NCBI RefSeq assembly: GCF_032393985.1
Contig: NZ_CP135918.1
Span: 744,001 to 808,000, forward strand
Reading direction: 5' to 3'
Source: Fischerella sp. JS2
GTDB taxonomy: Bacteria; Cyanobacteriota; Cyanobacteriia; Cyanobacteriales; Nostocaceae
Length of the DNA stretch: 64,000 nt
Positions within the stretch are counted from its first letter, which is position 1. Every line of letters begins with the position of its first letter. Made by a program: the position numbers and the translations under genes. The notes beneath the pieces are model-generated. The model was not told where the DNA came from. It saw only the letters and a program-made list of their open reading frames with translations, and searched no databases. Below are positions 9,722 to 17,922 of this stretch, piece after piece.

Positions 9722-10192
9722 ATGAGAGAAAACAGCAACAAGCAAATACGTATTTGGGCTATGCTGTGTCATCTTTCGGCTTTGTTGTGGATTCCACTAA
9801 TTTTTTTAGTATTTATAGGCATACCCGTATATCTACCTTTGCTGAATATCCTTGGGCCGTTAGTAGTTTGGCAATGGAAAAAATCACAAGACCCGTGGAT
9901 AGATTTTCAAGGCAAAGAATCCTTAAACTTTCAATTGTCACTGACAGTTTATACCTTAGTTGTAATCATAATTTCCTTGTTTTTGGTTTTTACAACCTGT
10001 GGTGTTGCCCTCACAAACAATGTGACTTCTAAACAACTAGAATCTACCTTAAATACTTTATTAATAGTGTTAATTATATTGGTAACAATATTATTATTAG
10101 TCCAACTAATTTTAGTAATATTTGCTTCCATCAAAGCTTATAAAGGTCAGCATTACCGTTATCCCTTTACAATTAGATTTTTGAGAAATTGA
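9722..10192 (+). CDS. DUF4870 family membrane protein
   Basis: 156 aa. The N-terminal half carries the pattern I associate with DUF4870: WAMLCHLSALLWIP, then NILGPLVVWQWKK, then IDFQGKESLNFQLS. Hydrophobic segments lie at about 14-45, 72-95 and 108-133, so it should be an inner-membrane protein with three or four spans. Family function is unknown. It stands alone between a long spacer and a minus-strand gene. Confidence 0.82.
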   Translation: MRENSNKQIRIWAMLCHLSALLWIPLIFLVFIGIPVYLPLLNILGPLVVWQWKKSQDPWIDFQGKESLNFQLSLTVYTLVVIIISLFLVFTTCGVALTNNVTSKQLESTLNTLLIVLIILVTILLLVQLILVIFASIKAYKGQHYRYPFTIRFLRN

Positions 10193-10334
10193 GTATTATT
10201 ATAGTGGGTCACGCCTATTTTCTGCGAACCTCTGCACTTCAGATGCAGGCGCACTCAAAACCACCCTCGGGAACTCCTGCACACACCAACTAACCTAAAA
10301 TGAAGGTTGTTCTAGTGTATACAATTCGTGTTAG

Positions 10335-10589
10335 CTATTTTGCAGCTTCTGCCAAAAATTCTTCTATACCCAAAATATCCCAATCATTAATAATCTCTGC
10401 TTTCGTGTGAAACGAAAAGTGGCGCTTACCACCTTCTATGTCCCATACCTGCTGCAACACAGCATGAGGAAATGTACCGCTATTAAGTTGAGTAAGCATG
10501 GGCGGCCACTTTTGGCTGAGTTTGCTGGCTTCCCCAACAAAAAGTTTAAAATCACCAATATGCGCGATCGCGTAGATGTCAGAAGACAT
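10335..10589 (-). CDS. Small GIY-YIG-like protein with degenerate active site
   Basis: 84 aa. The layout matches the GIY-YIG nuclease core: IYAIAHIGD (GIY strand), KLFVGEA (YIG strand), LSQKWPPML (helix that normally carries the catalytic Arg), GTFPHAVLQQVW, and a late Glu-rich helix. The GIY tyrosine is kept, but the YIG tyrosine is Phe and the catalytic Arg position appears to be Lys. It is probably not an active nuclease and may be a binding protein, though this is inference. The start ATG at 10587-10589 is the only plausible one. Confidence 0.6.
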   Translation of the reverse strand: MSSDIYAIAHIGDFKLFVGEASKLSQKWPPMLTQLNSGTFPHAVLQQVWDIEGGKRHFSFHTKAEIINDWDILGIEEFLAEAAK

Positions 10590-10598
10590 AATTAATAG

Positions 10599-10633
10599 TC
10601 ATTTGTCATTTGTCAGTTGTCATTTGTCATTGG
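10599..10633. repeat. Heptanucleotide tandem repeat (STRR-like)
   Basis: Five contiguous 7-bp units: TCATTTG, TCATTTG, TCAGTTG, TCATTTG, TCATTGG. They lie just upstream of the start of the GIY-YIG-like gene. Confidence 0.8.
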
Positions 10634-10652
10634 TTAATGGTTAGGAATCAGT

Positions 10653-10680
10653 GTAGACGCGTAGCGGCTTCGCAGGCTAC
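10653..10680. repeat. Dispersed repeat copy (GTAGACGCGTAGCGGCTT family)
   Basis: Third copy of the core seen twice at 5337-5455, here extended into an inverted GTAGC/GCTAC pair. This is intergenic in a repeat-rich 270-bp spacer that also holds a C-rich run at 10718-10760 (the reverse of the G-rich units elsewhere). Confidence 0.65.
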
Positions 10681-10865
10681 AGTGAACAGTTAACACTGAG
10701 TAATAGAATTTGATAACACTCCCTACACTCCCCATCTCCCTTGTCCCCAATCCCCTCATCTATCTGAACTTTTACGAAATCATCCTAGTAATCCTAAACC
10801 ATTCAAAAGAGGATAAATTTTTTCTAAATGAATAATTTCCAAAATAGACTGAGGAGAAATGCACC

Positions 10866-10991
10866 TCATTGCCCTTGACTGAACCATTTATCAACAATGG
10901 TATAGCCTACACCTGTAAGCATTGTCAAAAATAAAGGCAAAAACAAAGCGATCGCAATCTGGCGATGATACCGCCGAAACACACGATTCAT
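10866..10991 (-). CDS. 41-aa PepSY-type single-span membrane peptide
   Basis: A short frame from the ATG at 10989-10991 to the TGA at 10866-10868. It starts MNRVFRRYHRQIA, followed by a hydrophobic segment (LFLPLFLTMLTGVGY) and IVDKWF. The RxxHRxxA plus LPLFLTxLTGV pattern is one I associate with small cyanobacterial PepSY-associated membrane proteins (compare PepSY_TM N-termini). It has a single predicted span and a basic cytoplasmic end. The gene is divergent from the MBL gene, 46 bp away. Its function is unknown. Confidence 0.6.
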   Translation of the reverse strand: MNRVFRRYHRQIAIALFLPLFLTMLTGVGYTIVDKWFSQGQ

Positions 10992-11037
10992 AATAGATTA
11001 AAGACAAGTATTAATTTATAGAAGTCGTGCAATTAAC

Positions 11038-11817
11038 ATGCAATTAACATACTTAGACAGTAACAGCTGGCTGATCGAAATTGGAGAACAACGGATACTA
11101 CTTGATCCTTGGCTAGTAGATACATTAACTTTCGGTAATCAAGATTGGTTTTTTAAAGGTTATCGAACTCAAGATCATCCCATCCCAGAAAACATAGACC
11201 TAATCTTGCTGTCTCAGGGGTTAGAAGATCATGCCCATCCCCCAACACTGAAGCAACTTGATCATAATATTCCAGTGGTAGCTTCTCCTAACGCTGCCAA
11301 GGTAGTACAGCAGCTAGGTTACACCCAAATTACAGTACTGACTCATGGGGAAACCTTTACTTTAAATACAAGTGTAGAAATTAAAGCATTTCCTGGTTCA
11401 CCCATCGGCCCCACTTTGGTAGAAAATGGTTATCTCCTCAAAGAATTAGCAAGCAACTTGACTATTTACTACGAACCACACGGATATCATTCCCCGTCGC
11501 TGAAAGCATCAGCCCCCATTGATGTTGTTATTACTCCACTTGTTGATTTGACTTTGCCCATAGTTGGGCCATTTATCAGGGGTGGTAAAAACGCTTTAGA
11601 ATTAGCCCAGTGGTTGCAACCTCAAGTTATGCTACCCACAGCAGCTGGAGGTGATGTAAAGTTTATAGGATTCCTAACAAAATTCTTGCAAACCAAGGGA
11701 AGTATTGAAGAATTTCGTTCTTTACTGGCAAAAAACAATCTTTCCACCCAGGTAATAGAACCCAAATCAGGCGATCGCATAGAGTTGCAGTTACAGAAAA
11801 AGGGTGTAGAGGTGTAA
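11038..11817 (+). CDS. MBL-fold metallo-hydrolase-like protein
   Basis: 259 aa. The beginning (LTYLDSNSWLIEIGEQRILLDPWL) is the usual first strands and LDPW of UlaG-like metallo-beta-lactamase folds. The position of the HxHxDH zinc motif reads SQGLEDHAHP, so the first two His are missing while Asp-His remain. Further conserved points are FPGSPIGPT, YEPHGYH and PTAAGGD near the end. I recall the same QGL.DH variant in plant and cyanobacterial homologues, so it may be a conserved subfamily with altered metal binding. The substrate is unknown. The ATG at 11038 lies in an imperfect duplication (AATTAACATGC). Confidence 0.8.
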   Translation: MQLTYLDSNSWLIEIGEQRILLDPWLVDTLTFGNQDWFFKGYRTQDHPIPENIDLILLSQGLEDHAHPPTLKQLDHNIPVVASPNAAKVVQQLGYTQITVLTHGETFTLNTSVEIKAFPGSPIGPTLVENGYLLKELASNLTIYYEPHGYHSPSLKASAPIDVVITPLVDLTLPIVGPFIRGGKNALELAQWLQPQVMLPTAAGGDVKFIGFLTKFLQTKGSIEEFRSLLAKNNLSTQVIEPKSGDRIELQLQKKGVEV

Positions 11818-11820
11818 GTC

Positions 11821-11934
11821 ACGGCATTATATTTAAATTTGGCGATCGCATCAGAAGCGGAAATTGCCAAGGGTACGGATTGGGTAAAGGGTATCACCAC
11901 CAATCCTTATGCAAATAATTATGTATCTAGGTAA
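11821..11934 (+). pseudogene. Remnant of a transaldolase/F6P-aldolase-type N-terminus
   Basis: One frame here reads YLNLAIASEAEIAKG, then DWVKGITTNP, then stops at TAA 11932-11934. The block resembles the N-terminus of small transaldolases (YLDSA...A..I......VKGITTNP). There is no start codon and the rest of the gene is absent. It is a fragment a few tens of codons long at the head of a zone of truncated genes. Confidence 0.5.
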
Positions 11935-12151
11935 AAATTTTTTGTGATCAAAAGTGCGATCGCTGCATAAATATATCTGGATTTCCCTCATTATATTTTG
12001 AATAAAAAATACATGATTATTTATGCATCAGTCTTAAGAAATAAATGTATAATCACAGCCAAATATCTTAAAAAACTCGGCTTTTTAGTTCAGATTAACC
12101 TAAATATAGGTTAATTTTTGACAAATTATTGTTTAATATTCAATATTATTA

Positions 12152-12511
12152 ATGCGACGCCGTCATTTTTTCCAATTTGCTGGCTCAGCTTTAACTACAC
12201 TTGGTTTGAGCTATTTAGATATTATTCAACAAGGAAATCGTTACGCTCAGGTTTTGGCACAAAGCACTCCGCGTAAACTAGCATTGTTAGTGGGTATTAA
12301 TCAGTATCCAGCTAGTCAAAGATTTACCAACTTAGAAGGATGCGTTACTAATGTAGAGTTACAACAAGAACTACTGATTCACCGTTTTGGTTTTAACAAA
12401 AGTGATATTCTCAGGTTGACGAGTGACCCCTCTGACAAGCAACCAACCCGCAACAATATATTAACAGCCTTTGAAAAACATTTAATTAAGCAAGCTAAGC
12501 CAGGGGATTAA
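12152..12511 (+). pseudogene. Truncated caspase-family (C14) protein, N-terminal piece
   Basis: 119 codons. It has a twin-arginine-type signal (MRRRHFFQFAGSALTTLG) and then the first caspase strand and helix (KLALLVGINQYP, LEGCVTNVELQQELL, ILRLTSDPS, PTRNNILTAFEKHL). It stops at PGD, immediately before the expected strand with the catalytic His (in the intact caspase at 22131 this reads DVVLFYYAGHG). Neither catalytic residue is present, so it cannot be an active protease. The sequence beyond the stop does not continue the fold in any frame I checked. Confidence 0.75.
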
Positions 12512-12528
12512 GATTTGCAACAAGTTGG

Positions 12529-13059
12529 TTGAGAGGTTTGACTGTAAAGATAATTGACAGTGGAAATCATGCGATCGCTACCAATATCATATTTACCTTC
12601 TGCCTTCTGAACTCAGGTGCGATCGCCCAAACAACTCCCGTCCCCACCGACACTAAACCAAATCCGAATATAGACTGTTTTCCCCAACCTTTACCACCCA
12701 GCGAAGAACAACAACCAACTGTTCCAGTACCACCGCCAACATCAACACCAGAACAGCCAAACGTCAGCATACCCGTCAGTAAAATTGAAGTTGTAGGCAG
12801 CACTATCCTTACTCAAGATGAAATTGCCGCAATTACCAAACCTTTCGAGGGACGATCAGTAACTCTCAAAGAACTCCAAGGCGTTGCAGATAGCATTACT
12901 CAACTTTATTTAAATCAAGGCTACCTTACCTCTAGAGCAATTTTAGGAGAACAAACGATCACCAATGGTGTCGTTAAAATCCTGGTAATAGAAGGTTCTT
13001 TAGAAAAAATCGAAATCGAGGGGACTCGACGGCTAAATCATTGTTTCTGCAAATACTAG
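12529..13059 (+). pseudogene. Truncated TpsB/FhaC-type transporter (signal, Pro-rich linker, POTRA)
   Basis: About 176 codons from a TTG. There is a weak signal region ending GAIAQ, a Pro-rich linker, and a POTRA domain of the ShlB/FhaC type (SKIEVVGSTILTQDEI, LKELQGVADSITQLYLNQGYLTS, GVVKILVIEGSLEKIEIEG). The frame breaks off after RLN, where a second POTRA domain and the beta-barrel should follow. Intact members have around 550 aa. It would have been the partner class for exoproteins like those at 1-5309, but no barrel remains. The original start may also be damaged. Confidence 0.78.
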
Positions 13060-13477
13060 CTATACTCGTGGATTAGTTGTTCTTCAAAACGGGTCTAATG
13101 GAATACTCTCAGGTGTTTATCAAGATACACAACTTGATTCTAGTAACAGTATTAATGTAAGTTCTGTTTATCAACCGCCACCACCTCCTCCGCCACCTCT
13201 TCCAGATCAAGACATTCCCGATGATGCACAACGTCAGTTAACAAAACAACCAACCCACAACGACGTTTGTCAACCTACAAATACAAGCCTTACCCTCGTG
13301 CAAAGGCTCAAACAAGCACGTGGAATTCCTATAGATATTCCCGAATCAAGTAGTGCAAATGCTTGTGAAGAAGTAACTCCAGGTAACAACATTCTGCGGA
13401 TTATTCGAGATAATCGAACGCAACCTCTTCCGATTAATTTAAATCTTGTACCGCAATCAGAAATTAATCGGAATTAA
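13037..13477 (+). pseudogene. Orphan 3' tail of an unidentified gene
   Basis: An open frame without a start, overlapping the end of the POTRA fragment in another frame. It runs from VSANTSYTRGLVVLQNG through a polyproline stretch (YQPPPPPPPPLPDQ) to LNLVPQSEINRN and the TAA at 13475-13477. Two Cys and Asn/Gln-rich text suggest a secreted or surface protein tail. I do not recognise the family. Together with the fragment before it, this looks like the scar of a deletion that joined two genes. Confidence 0.5.
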
Positions 13478-13520
13478 TGATTGCCAATTTAGGGCTTAAC
13501 GCCTGTACTCATATTTATTC

Positions 13521-13592
13521 TCTGCGTCCTCTGTGTCTAGTGCGGTTAAAAAATAATTTATTAAACCACAGAGGCAAGAGAGAACACAGAGG
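13521..13592. repeat. Imperfect inverted repeat with CACAGAGG arms
   Basis: CCTCTGTG at 13528-13535 faces CACAGAGG at 13567-13574, followed by a second ACACAGAGG. Similar CTCTGCGT/CACAGAG words recur near 17820-17855 and 28130-28150, so it is a dispersed intergenic repeat. Confidence 0.5.
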
Positions 13593-13615
13593 TAAGAGTG
13601 GGAAGGGAGGAGAAA

Positions 13616-16314
13616 ATGCAAAAAGAAAATGATGGTTTGTCTTCAAGGTTGAAGAGATATAAATTTATAAATCTGATATTTTTGATCACTTTGTTAACAG
13701 GCTTTGTACCTTTTAACGCAGCTTCTACAACTGTTTCTGCTTCACTCATTGCTCAAACAATCACTCGCCAACAAGCCGATCGCATTTTTAAACAAGGTGT
13801 AGAACAGTACAAAGCAAAGCAATTACAGTCAGCAATTACATCTTGGCAACAAGCGCTTACTGCTTATCGTACTCTCAAAGACCGTCCGGGGGAAGCAACG
13901 ACGCTGAAAAATCTGAGTGCGGTTTACACGAACTCGCTGATTATCCGCAAGTGATCGCTCATTTACAACAATACCTGAATTTAACAAGAGAGTTGCGTGA
14001 TCGCCAAGGTGAGCAAGCGGCTTTAGTAGCGATCGCAGATATTTATGTACAGCAAGAAAATTATGCTAAAGCAATTGAATATTATCAACAAGGTTTAATT
14101 GTTGTTCGCAATTCTCAGCAAAGTTTAGAAGAAGCAATTATTTTAGGTAATTTAGCAAAGGCATATCGCATATTAGGTAAATACAACACTGCGATAGAAT
14201 TAAATCAAAAAGCGTTGCAAATTTTGCGAACGTTAAAAGATCGTAAAACAGAGGCGAAAATATTAATAAATCTCGGTAATGCTTACGAGTCGTTGGGCGA
14301 TTATGATAGTGCATTTAAGTCTTTTCAAGCGAGTTTGCAGATTGCACGGGAAATTAAAGACAGTGCAGTGGAAGCTATTGCGTTAGGAAACTTAGGTGCT
14401 GCTGCTGATCAACAAAAGTATGATCAGGCTATTGCTTTCCATGAACAAAGTCTAAAAATTAGTGAGTCAATCAATGATGCTGCGGGAAAAGCTAGCACTT
14501 TAATTAACTTGGGATCTAATTATTATTCGTTGGGCGATCGCACGAAAGCCCTGAGTTATTATCAACAAGCTTTAGAATTTGCCAAAGCCGCAAAGAATAA
14601 CAAATTAGAAGCCGAAGCTTTAGGTAGCTTGGAATTAGCCTATGAAGATTTGCAACAGTACCCCCAAGCTATTCAACATCAACAGCAAAGCTTGGCAATT
14701 TTTCAGAAAATCGGTGATCCAGCAGCCCAAGGGATGGTTTTCAACAATTTGGGACATGCTTTTTTCAGTGCTGGTAAATTGGATGAAGCAGAATCACAAC
14801 TGCGTAATTCTATCAAGCTACTTGATAATCTGCGTTTGGGACTCAGCGACACCTACAAAGTCTCGATTTTCGATACGCAAGTTTTTACCTACAACCTGCT
14901 GCAACAAATCCTGATCACTGCCAAAAAACCCGAAGCAGCTTTGGAAGTTTCCGAACAAGGACGCGCCCGTGCTTTTGCTGAGTTGCTGGCTAGAAAGTTA
15001 ACAACAGATACTGTTAAAGCTAACTCATCTGTAAAATCAGTTGCTTATAGTTCATCTGTTAATGCTGCACCTAATATTGAGAAAATTAGGCAAATTGCCC
15101 GTCAGCAAAACGCCACACTTGTAGAATACACAATCATTCCCGATGATGATTTTAAGTTTCGCGGCAAACAACGGGGTAGAGAACAAGAATTATTTATTTG
15201 GGTAGTGCAGCCAAATGGTAAAGTTGACTTCCGACGGCGTGAGTTGAAGTTTTTATGGCAAACAGAATACAAGTCTTTAGAAAACCTGGTTAAAAATAGT
15301 CGCAAATTTATGGGTGTTAACGATAGTCGCGGTATTATTTCCGCAGAGGTAACTGTCGATCAACAAAGTCAGAAAAAACAGTTACAACAACTCCACGAAA
15401 TTCTAGTTTCGCCCATTGCTGATTTACTACCATCAGATCCTAAAGCTAATGTCGTTTTTATTCCCCAAGAATCTTTATTTCTAGCTCCCTTCCCTGCACT
15501 ACAAGATCAAAATGGTAAGTACTTGATTGAACAGCATACTATTCTCACCGCACATTCAATCTAAGTGCTATATTTAACACGAACTCTCAGGGAGAGAAGA
15601 AATAAAGATAGAGGGGAAAATGTTTCAATCAAAAGGTTTCAATCATCTGCTTTGATTGTAGGCAACCCCGCACCAATACCGACATTACCTCAGTTAAAAT
15701 TAAAATTGCTACCAGAAGCAGAAAAAGAAGCCAAGGCGATCGCACAACTGTTGCAAACACCTGCGATGATTGGCGGACAAGCAACCAAAACGAACATACT
15801 TAAACAATTACCCAAAGCAAGACTTATACATTTGGCTACCCACGGCTTACTGGAATACGGTAGCCAAAATGGTACAAGCTACGGGGAAGATTTGGGTATA
15901 CCGGGGGCGCTTGCTCTTACTCCCAACACCCACTTCCCTTCCTCCCCCCTTAGTAAGGGGGGAGATGAGAGGGATAATGGTTTATTAACAGCTGATAAAA
16001 TTATCAATCTCTCCCTCAATGCTGAACTGGTTGTTTTGAGTACATGCAGTACTGGAGAGGGTAGAATCTCCGGTGATGGCGTGATTGAATTATCTCGTTC
16101 GTTTATTTCGGCAGGAACGGAAAGTGTGTTAGTTTCTTTGTGGTCTGTACCTGATGCACCCACAGCCGAGTTAATGACTGAGTTTTATCGCCAGCTACAG
16201 CAAAATAATCATAAAGCCCAATCCTTACGAGATGCAATGCTCAAGCTTGTGAAACAGTATCCTGATACACCGAAGAATTGGGCGGCGTTTACTCTGATTG
16301 GGGAAGCGGAGTGA
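13616..16314 (+). pseudogene. TPR-CHAT gene broken by a frameshift and a nonsense codon
   Basis: About 900 codons in total. ATG 13616 follows a strong Shine-Dalgarno (GGGAGG at 13605-13610) and opens a signal peptide. TPRs begin (FKQGVEQYKAKQLQSAITSW), but near 13925-13945 the reading frame shifts from SAVYTNSLIIRK-stop to HELADYPQVIAHLQQ. The TPRs then continue to about 14870 and the CHAT domain follows. At 15562-15564 an in-frame TAA interrupts it (TAHSI, stop, VLYLTRTL), probably from CAA. Downstream, the catalytic His (IHLATHG) and Cys (LSTCSTGEG) are still present, ending NWAAFTLIGEAE. A 23-bp palindrome sits inside the CHAT part. Apart from these lesions the gene looks preserved, so loss is recent or the lesions are sequence errors. 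Confidence 0.85.
15942..15964. repeat. Palindrome inserted in frame inside the CHAT pseudogene
   Basis: CTCCCCCCTTA and TAAGGGGGGAG form perfect 11-bp arms around one base. It adds the residues SPLSKGG between TPNT and NGLLTADKI, where other CHAT proteins have no such insert. The same CCCCTT..AAGGGG core is in the MITE-like element at 46148-46272. Confidence 0.75.
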
Positions 16315-16342
16315 ATGTAGAGAACAAGGGACTTGATCGCGA

Positions 16343-16885
16343 CTACTCAATCGTAAGAGTGACTTCATTAGTACTGTTACTCTTATTGCTAGGAATCCTA
16401 ACCCCTACTTTTTGACCTATTTGAAACGTTCCAGTTGGAAATGTATCTTTGATCTCAATTCCGCCAGTTTCGCACCGAGCGATCGCGCCCCCAAGTTGGT
16501 ACTGCGCTGCGGCTGATCCGTAGACAATTCCTGTGTAAGGTGTTCCGTTGACGATCACCTCAATTAATGCATTTTTAGGTGGAGAATATGGGCGGCTTCC
16601 TTCATTTCTCACACTGATAAACAATGTTTGTTGAGATCCAGAGCCAAATTCGTTAGATTTGTTTCTCAGTTGAACTTTTGTTGGAATCAGATTAACCAGA
16701 GGAATGTTGTCAGTATTACGAAGCCTGGGACAGAAAGGAAAAGGAGATGTAATATCACCAGGTGAAATATCCTTGTCGAGTCCAGCAGAGACGCTTGTTG
16801 AAACAGCTAAGGACAAAGTACTAGCAAAAAGCAATAATCCAAAGCTGAGCAAAGCATTTTTGATTGAGGATTGACGAATGTTCAT
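16343..16885 (-). CDS. Secreted hypothetical protein
   Basis: 180 aa. The N-terminus is a clear signal peptide (ALLSFGLLLFASTLSLAVST, cleavage near VSA-GL, residue 35). The mature part has a beta-rich look with VQLRNKSNEFGSGSQQTLFISVRNEG, which resembles the strands of CARD-B/Ig-like adhesion modules, and two Cys that could pair. The start is supported by a near-perfect ribosome binding site (GGAGG) six bases before the ATG. I do not recognise a named family. It is convergent with the CHAT pseudogene. Confidence 0.7.
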   Translation of the reverse strand: MNIRQSSIKNALLSFGLLLFASTLSLAVSTSVSAGLDKDISPGDITSPFPFCPRLRNTDNIPLVNLIPTKVQLRNKSNEFGSGSQQTLFISVRNEGSRPYSPPKNALIEVIVNGTPYTGIVYGSAAAQYQLGGAIARCETGGIEIKDTFPTGTFQIGQKVGVRIPSNKSNSTNEVTLTIE

Positions 16886-17134
16886 TGTTTACCTCCTTCC
16901 ACCTAAAGGACTAGGTGGGAGTGTTGAAGGTAGCTACACTATTTATTGGACTTATTTCAGATTTTTCACAAAACTTTATAAAATAGTAGTCAAAAACTGC
17001 TAACCACTAATATTAAGTTTGGCTAATTGCTTATGATATTATGCCTTGTTGTTGGGCATTGGTTTTTCCCATAACCTATTACCAGCCTATGCGACAGTAT
17101 AAGTATTCAAGCGAACATAATATAACTACTTGCT

Positions 17135-17806
17135 ATGAAGAAATTTCAAGTATTTGTTTATACTACTCTTTTATGGAATTTTCTATCGCCTGCGTTAGCG
17201 CAAACTCCTACTGGACAAAACTAAGAATCTTATAGCAATCGAGAAATTTTAGTAGTCGGTAATCCTAAATCGCCTTATTTTTTGCCTCTACCAGGAGCAG
17301 AACAGGAAGCAATAAGTATTGCTGAGTTGCTGCATACTCAGGCTTTGATTGGCGATGCAGCAACGGAAATGGCGGTTGTACAAAGGTTAAGCCAGGCTAG
17401 GATTATTCATCTAGCAACCCATGTGTTACCGGAAGCGGGTGTGATTGTGTTAGCACCTTCTGCTCAAGATGATGGTTTACTCACAGGTGAGGAAATCCAG
17501 AAGTTGCACTTAAAAGCAGATTTAGTGGTTCTCAGTGGTGAGCGTACGGCACTAAGTAAAATTACCGAAGACGGTGTAATTGGAGTCGTGCGATCGCTCA
17601 TGGCAGCTGGAGCTACTAATATCATAGGTACGTTATGGTCTGTGTCAGAGCAGTCGACTGCTAAATTTATGATGGAGTTTTACCGCCAGTTACAAAAAAC
17701 TGGTGATGCGGCTGGTGCTTTGCGTCAAGCATGATTAAAGATGAAACGAGAAAATCCTAACTTCAGAGATTGGGCTGGTTTTACTTTGATTGATTCACCT
17801 AAGTAG
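17135..17806 (+). pseudogene. Internally deleted CHAT gene lacking the catalytic Cys
   Basis: It begins with a short intact signal peptide from ATG 17135 (MKKFQVFVYTTLLWNFLSPA, then LAQTPTGQN) and hits TAA at 17222-17224. From about 17240 the next frame gives the end of a CHAT domain: ILVVGNP, LPLPGAEQEAISIAELL, IIHLATHVLPEAG, VIGVVRSLMAAGA, then TGA at 17732-17734, then NFRDWAGFTLIDSPK to TAG 17804-17806. The TPR half is missing. The position of the catalytic Cys reads VVLSGERTAL instead of the usual SACET/SACQT, so even the remaining domain would be inactive. Confidence 0.8.
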
Positions 17807-17922
17807 CGTTTTTAAACGCAAAGGAACGCAGAGTAGGCGCGGAGAAACGCAGAGTGTTTTCAATGATTATTAGCTACGAATTCTTGTCCCCCTTGTTTCC
17901 CTAACGCTCAATACACACTCAC

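Noticed and set aside
17041-17235. 64-codon plus-strand frame overlapping the CHAT fragment
   Set aside because: The overlapping frame from 17135 gives a clear signal peptide; this one reads as noise.
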